From: Planctomycetaceae bacterium
GTDB lineage: Bacteria; Planctomycetota; Planctomycetia; Pirellulales; Pirellulaceae
Assembly: GCA_002709225.1 (NCBI GenBank)
Contig: PAQH01000082.1
Location: 1 to 44,076 of the forward strand
Direction of reading: 5' to 3'
Length of the DNA: 44,076 nucleotides
Part shown: positions 42,465 through 44,076 of the stretch, one piece after another
Position numbering within the stretch: the first letter of the stretch is position 1
How the letters are laid out: every line of letters starts with the position of its first letter
The notes under the pieces: generated by a model
What the model saw: only the letters and a program-made list of their open reading frames with translations
What the model was told of the DNA's origin: nothing
The model's database searches: none
Program-made: the position numbers and the translations under genes

Positions 42465-43058
42465 CTAAGAGACACCAGCTGGATTGAAGTAATCCGGTTC
42501 GGCCCCTGCCTTCCACTTGATGTTACAGCCGATACTGGGGATCTGTTCGATTGTGAGGTCCCCTTCATTGAGCACTGTATCAACAGCAGCTTGCAGGTCC
42601 GCACCAGTAACCTCGATACCTGAGTCTGGACGACTAGAATCGAATTGTCCTCGGTACACAAGGGATTTCGTACTGTCGAACAAGAAGAAATCGGGGGTGC
42701 AGGCGGCGCGGTAAGCGATCGCCACTTCCTGAGTTTCATCGAATAGATAAGGGAACGTGTAGCCTTGTTGCTCGGCTTCGTGGATCATCTGTTCAGGAGA
42801 GTCGCCCGGGTGGCTGGAAACGTCGTTTGAGTTGATGCCGATCAGTGCGACATCTTTTGCCTGGCAATCACGTGCGAATTGAGCTAACTGCGGCGCAATG
42901 TGCTTGACGAAGGGACAGTGGTTGCACATGAAGACAATGATGAGTGCTTTGGCTAGTTCAAAGTCTGAGAGTGAAACCGTTTGACCATTGACGTTGATGA
43001 GCGAGAAATCGGGGGCTGTTGTTCCCAAAGGAAGCATAGTACTGGCGGTCTTGACCAT
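42465..43058 (-). CDS. Thioredoxin-fold (peroxiredoxin/AhpC-TSA-like) protein
   Basis: Predicted 197 residues with AAGGAGA upstream of the ATG. It has the AhpC-TSA opening (LPLGTTAPDFSLINVNG) and the motif IIVFMCNHCPFVKHI with Cys at about 45 and 48, then a cis-Pro region ACTPDFFLFD, both typical of a CNHCPFV-type thioredoxin-family group. The CxxC suggests a disulfide reductase or peroxidase role rather than a classical one-Cys peroxiredoxin. No signal peptide is visible, so it is probably cytoplasmic. It is separated by 245 bases from the methyltransferase gene on the same strand. The electron donor and substrate are unknown. Confidence 0.9.
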   Translation of the reverse strand: MVKTASTMLPLGTTAPDFSLINVNGQTVSLSDFELAKALIIVFMCNHCPFVKHIAPQLAQFARDCQAKDVALIGINSNDVSSHPGDSPEQMIHEAEQQGYTFPYLFDETQEVAIAYRAACTPDFFLFDSTKSLVYRGQFDSSRPDSGIEVTGADLQAAVDTVLNEGDLTIEQIPSIGCNIKWKAGAEPDYFNPAGVS

Positions 43059-43303
43059 CGATTATCTCCTTGGTGTGTCGGTGGATAGGCGTTCACGATT
43101 TTCCAGTAGAGTCTGGAACATGAATCATACAAATCGACGTTCTTGGTTGCCAGCGGCGAAGCCACGCTGCCGTGTTGCTCGTAGCGCCTGTTGCCCGCAA
43201 ATCAGTGGGTGCGAAAAACCCATTCGCGAGAGGTGTAAGTCCGTCGTGGCCAAAGGGGAACAGTGTTCCAACAAGTGACAAACGATGTTCAAAACAGAAC
43301 AGG

Positions 43304-44076
43304 TTACGCAGCTGCTGGTGCAAGTTTTTTGGAAACCGGTTGTTGACGCCCCCATAGAACCAAGATGTCGTCTAACCAACGATCACGGCACGGGTGCGAA
43401 AGGGGGGTGAAGCCGGCTACTTGCAAAGTAGCAGAGAGCGTTGCGCCGGTGAACATGGTGAGATGATAACCGACACGAAATCCATTCCATTCACGACCGT
43501 GCCGTCGGTGGGATGGTCCCCAGAGCTTTGGTACCTTGATGACCACGATACCTTTTGAACGTAGGATGCGATGTACTTGCTGCAAAACGGAAACTGGATC
43601 AGGGACGTGCTCGAGTACGGCGTCCATGGTAACCACATCAAACGCGTCATCTGGAATCTGGGCATCTTCAATGGTGGAACGTATTACTTTGAATCCGGCC
43701 GCTTCAGCCGCAGCAGCGGCTCGATCTGAAGGTTCTAGTCCGGTGCAATCGTAGAATTTGGTAGCTTCCTTTAGCAAGGAGCCTGTGCCGCAACCGATAT
43801 CCAGCAAACGCCCGCTGGGAATGACTTTGTGAGTTTGCCGAATCAGGCGGGATCTTGCGTTTCCGAACAGGCTGTTTTGTATGCCGCTACGAATACGTTT
43901 GAACCACACATTACGATAGATTTCTTTTCGGTGCGGGGACCACCAATCGCCTGTTTCGGGCAGCTGTTGCGAAGTTGGGACAGGATCGAGTAACGCGATC
44001 CCGCACTCACAGGCCCAGAAACCAACGGGGATGGTTGACACATTACGTAGATGGGCCGGATCCCAGTGGTGGAGCA
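43304..44076 (-). CDS. SAM-dependent methyltransferase (start beyond window edge)
   Basis: The frame stays open to the window edge. A GTG at 44041 is possible, but the residues before it (HHWDPAHLRNV) read like coding sequence and the following CxCG could be half of an N-terminal zinc-binding site, so the gene probably begins outside. A class I methyltransferase domain is clear: motif I LLDIGCGTGSLLKEA, acidic GLEPSD, VVTMDAVLEHVPDPVSVLQQVHRIL and the following GIVVIKVPKLWG. This is the Methyltransf_11/23 type, often acting on small molecules, sugars or lipids. The C-terminus ends with a hydrophobic ATLSATLQVAGF and a tail. The substrate is not visible. Confidence 0.87.
   Translation of the reverse strand, partial: LHHWDPAHLRNVSTIPVGFWACECGIALLDPVPTSQQLPETGDWWSPHRKEIYRNVWFKRIRSGIQNSLFGNARSRLIRQTHKVIPSGRLLDIGCGTGSLLKEATKFYDCTGLEPSDRAAAAAEAAGFKVIRSTIEDAQIPDDAFDVVTMDAVLEHVPDPVSVLQQVHRILRSKGIVVIKVPKLWGPSHRRHGREWNGFRVGYHLTMFTGATLSATLQVAGFTPLSHPCRDRWLDDILVLWGRQQPVSKKLAPAAA

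Noticed and set aside
42229-42468. 79-codon plus-strand frame before the thioredoxin-fold gene
   Set aside because: No ribosome site and unlikely composition; overlapping frames of similar length exist on both strands.
1-44076. CRISPR arrays, insertion sequences, rRNA genes
   Set aside because: No regularly spaced direct repeats, transposase motifs or rRNA-like sequence were found on reading both strands.

Overview
The window is chromosomal DNA from a planctomycete, probably of the Pirellulales/Planctomycetales type. This rests on the gene repertoire: a STAND-NTPase/WD40 giant with a membrane anchor, EF-hand lipoproteins, a DUF1080 protein, Tat-exported Gfo/Idh/MocA and TIM-barrel enzymes, a large orphan secretin, an octaheme cytochrome, a zinc-ribbon/GYF membrane protein, a DUF4175-like operon and a stand-alone rpsD of planctomycete type. 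No rRNA, CRISPR array, transposase or phage gene was seen. One tRNA is present, tRNA-Ser(CGA).

Layout. Bases 1-4113 hold the 3' part of a STAND/WD40 gene that enters from the left. Bases 4312-7687 (minus) hold two paralogous EF-hand lipoproteins and a von Willebrand A lipoprotein. Bases 7930-11410 (plus) hold three exported proteins that look like a glycoside-processing set: DUF1080, amidohydrolase and Gfo/Idh/MocA. Bases 11467-14225 (minus) hold a lipoprotein and an eight-haem cytochrome. Next come an enolase-superfamily sugar-acid dehydratase (plus), tRNA-Ser (minus) and a 1199-residue secretin (minus) with a clear terminator.

Bases 20645-26663 (plus) hold a small lipoprotein, rpsD, a dihydrolipoamide dehydrogenase, and a tight pair of an apgM-like enzyme (proposed homoserine kinase) with a four-ACT aspartate kinase. 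A candidate structured RNA follows on the minus strand. Bases 27119-28639 (minus) encode a mono-haem CXXCH protein, and 29133-29957 (plus) a CBM9-like protein. Bases 29982-38525 (minus) are six co-directional genes: a receiver-only response regulator, a Tat-exported TIM-barrel isomerase, a 1196-residue DUF4175-like membrane protein, a small partner, a terpene-cyclase-fold repeat protein and an NPCBM protein. The right end has several exported or small proteins of unknown role, a thioredoxin-fold protein and a methyltransferase cut by the window edge.

Functional themes. Most products are exported or membrane-anchored. The clearest pathway links are aspartate/threonine biosynthesis (apgM-like enzyme plus aspartokinase) and periplasmic sugar oxidation and cleavage (DUF1080 plus Gfo/Idh/MocA). 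The minus-strand operon at 30-38.5 kb is the most distinctive block of unknown function. Many starts lack a Shine-Dalgarno sequence, as is common in this phylum, but a few have very strong ones. All family assignments come from reading motifs by eye; no database search was run.
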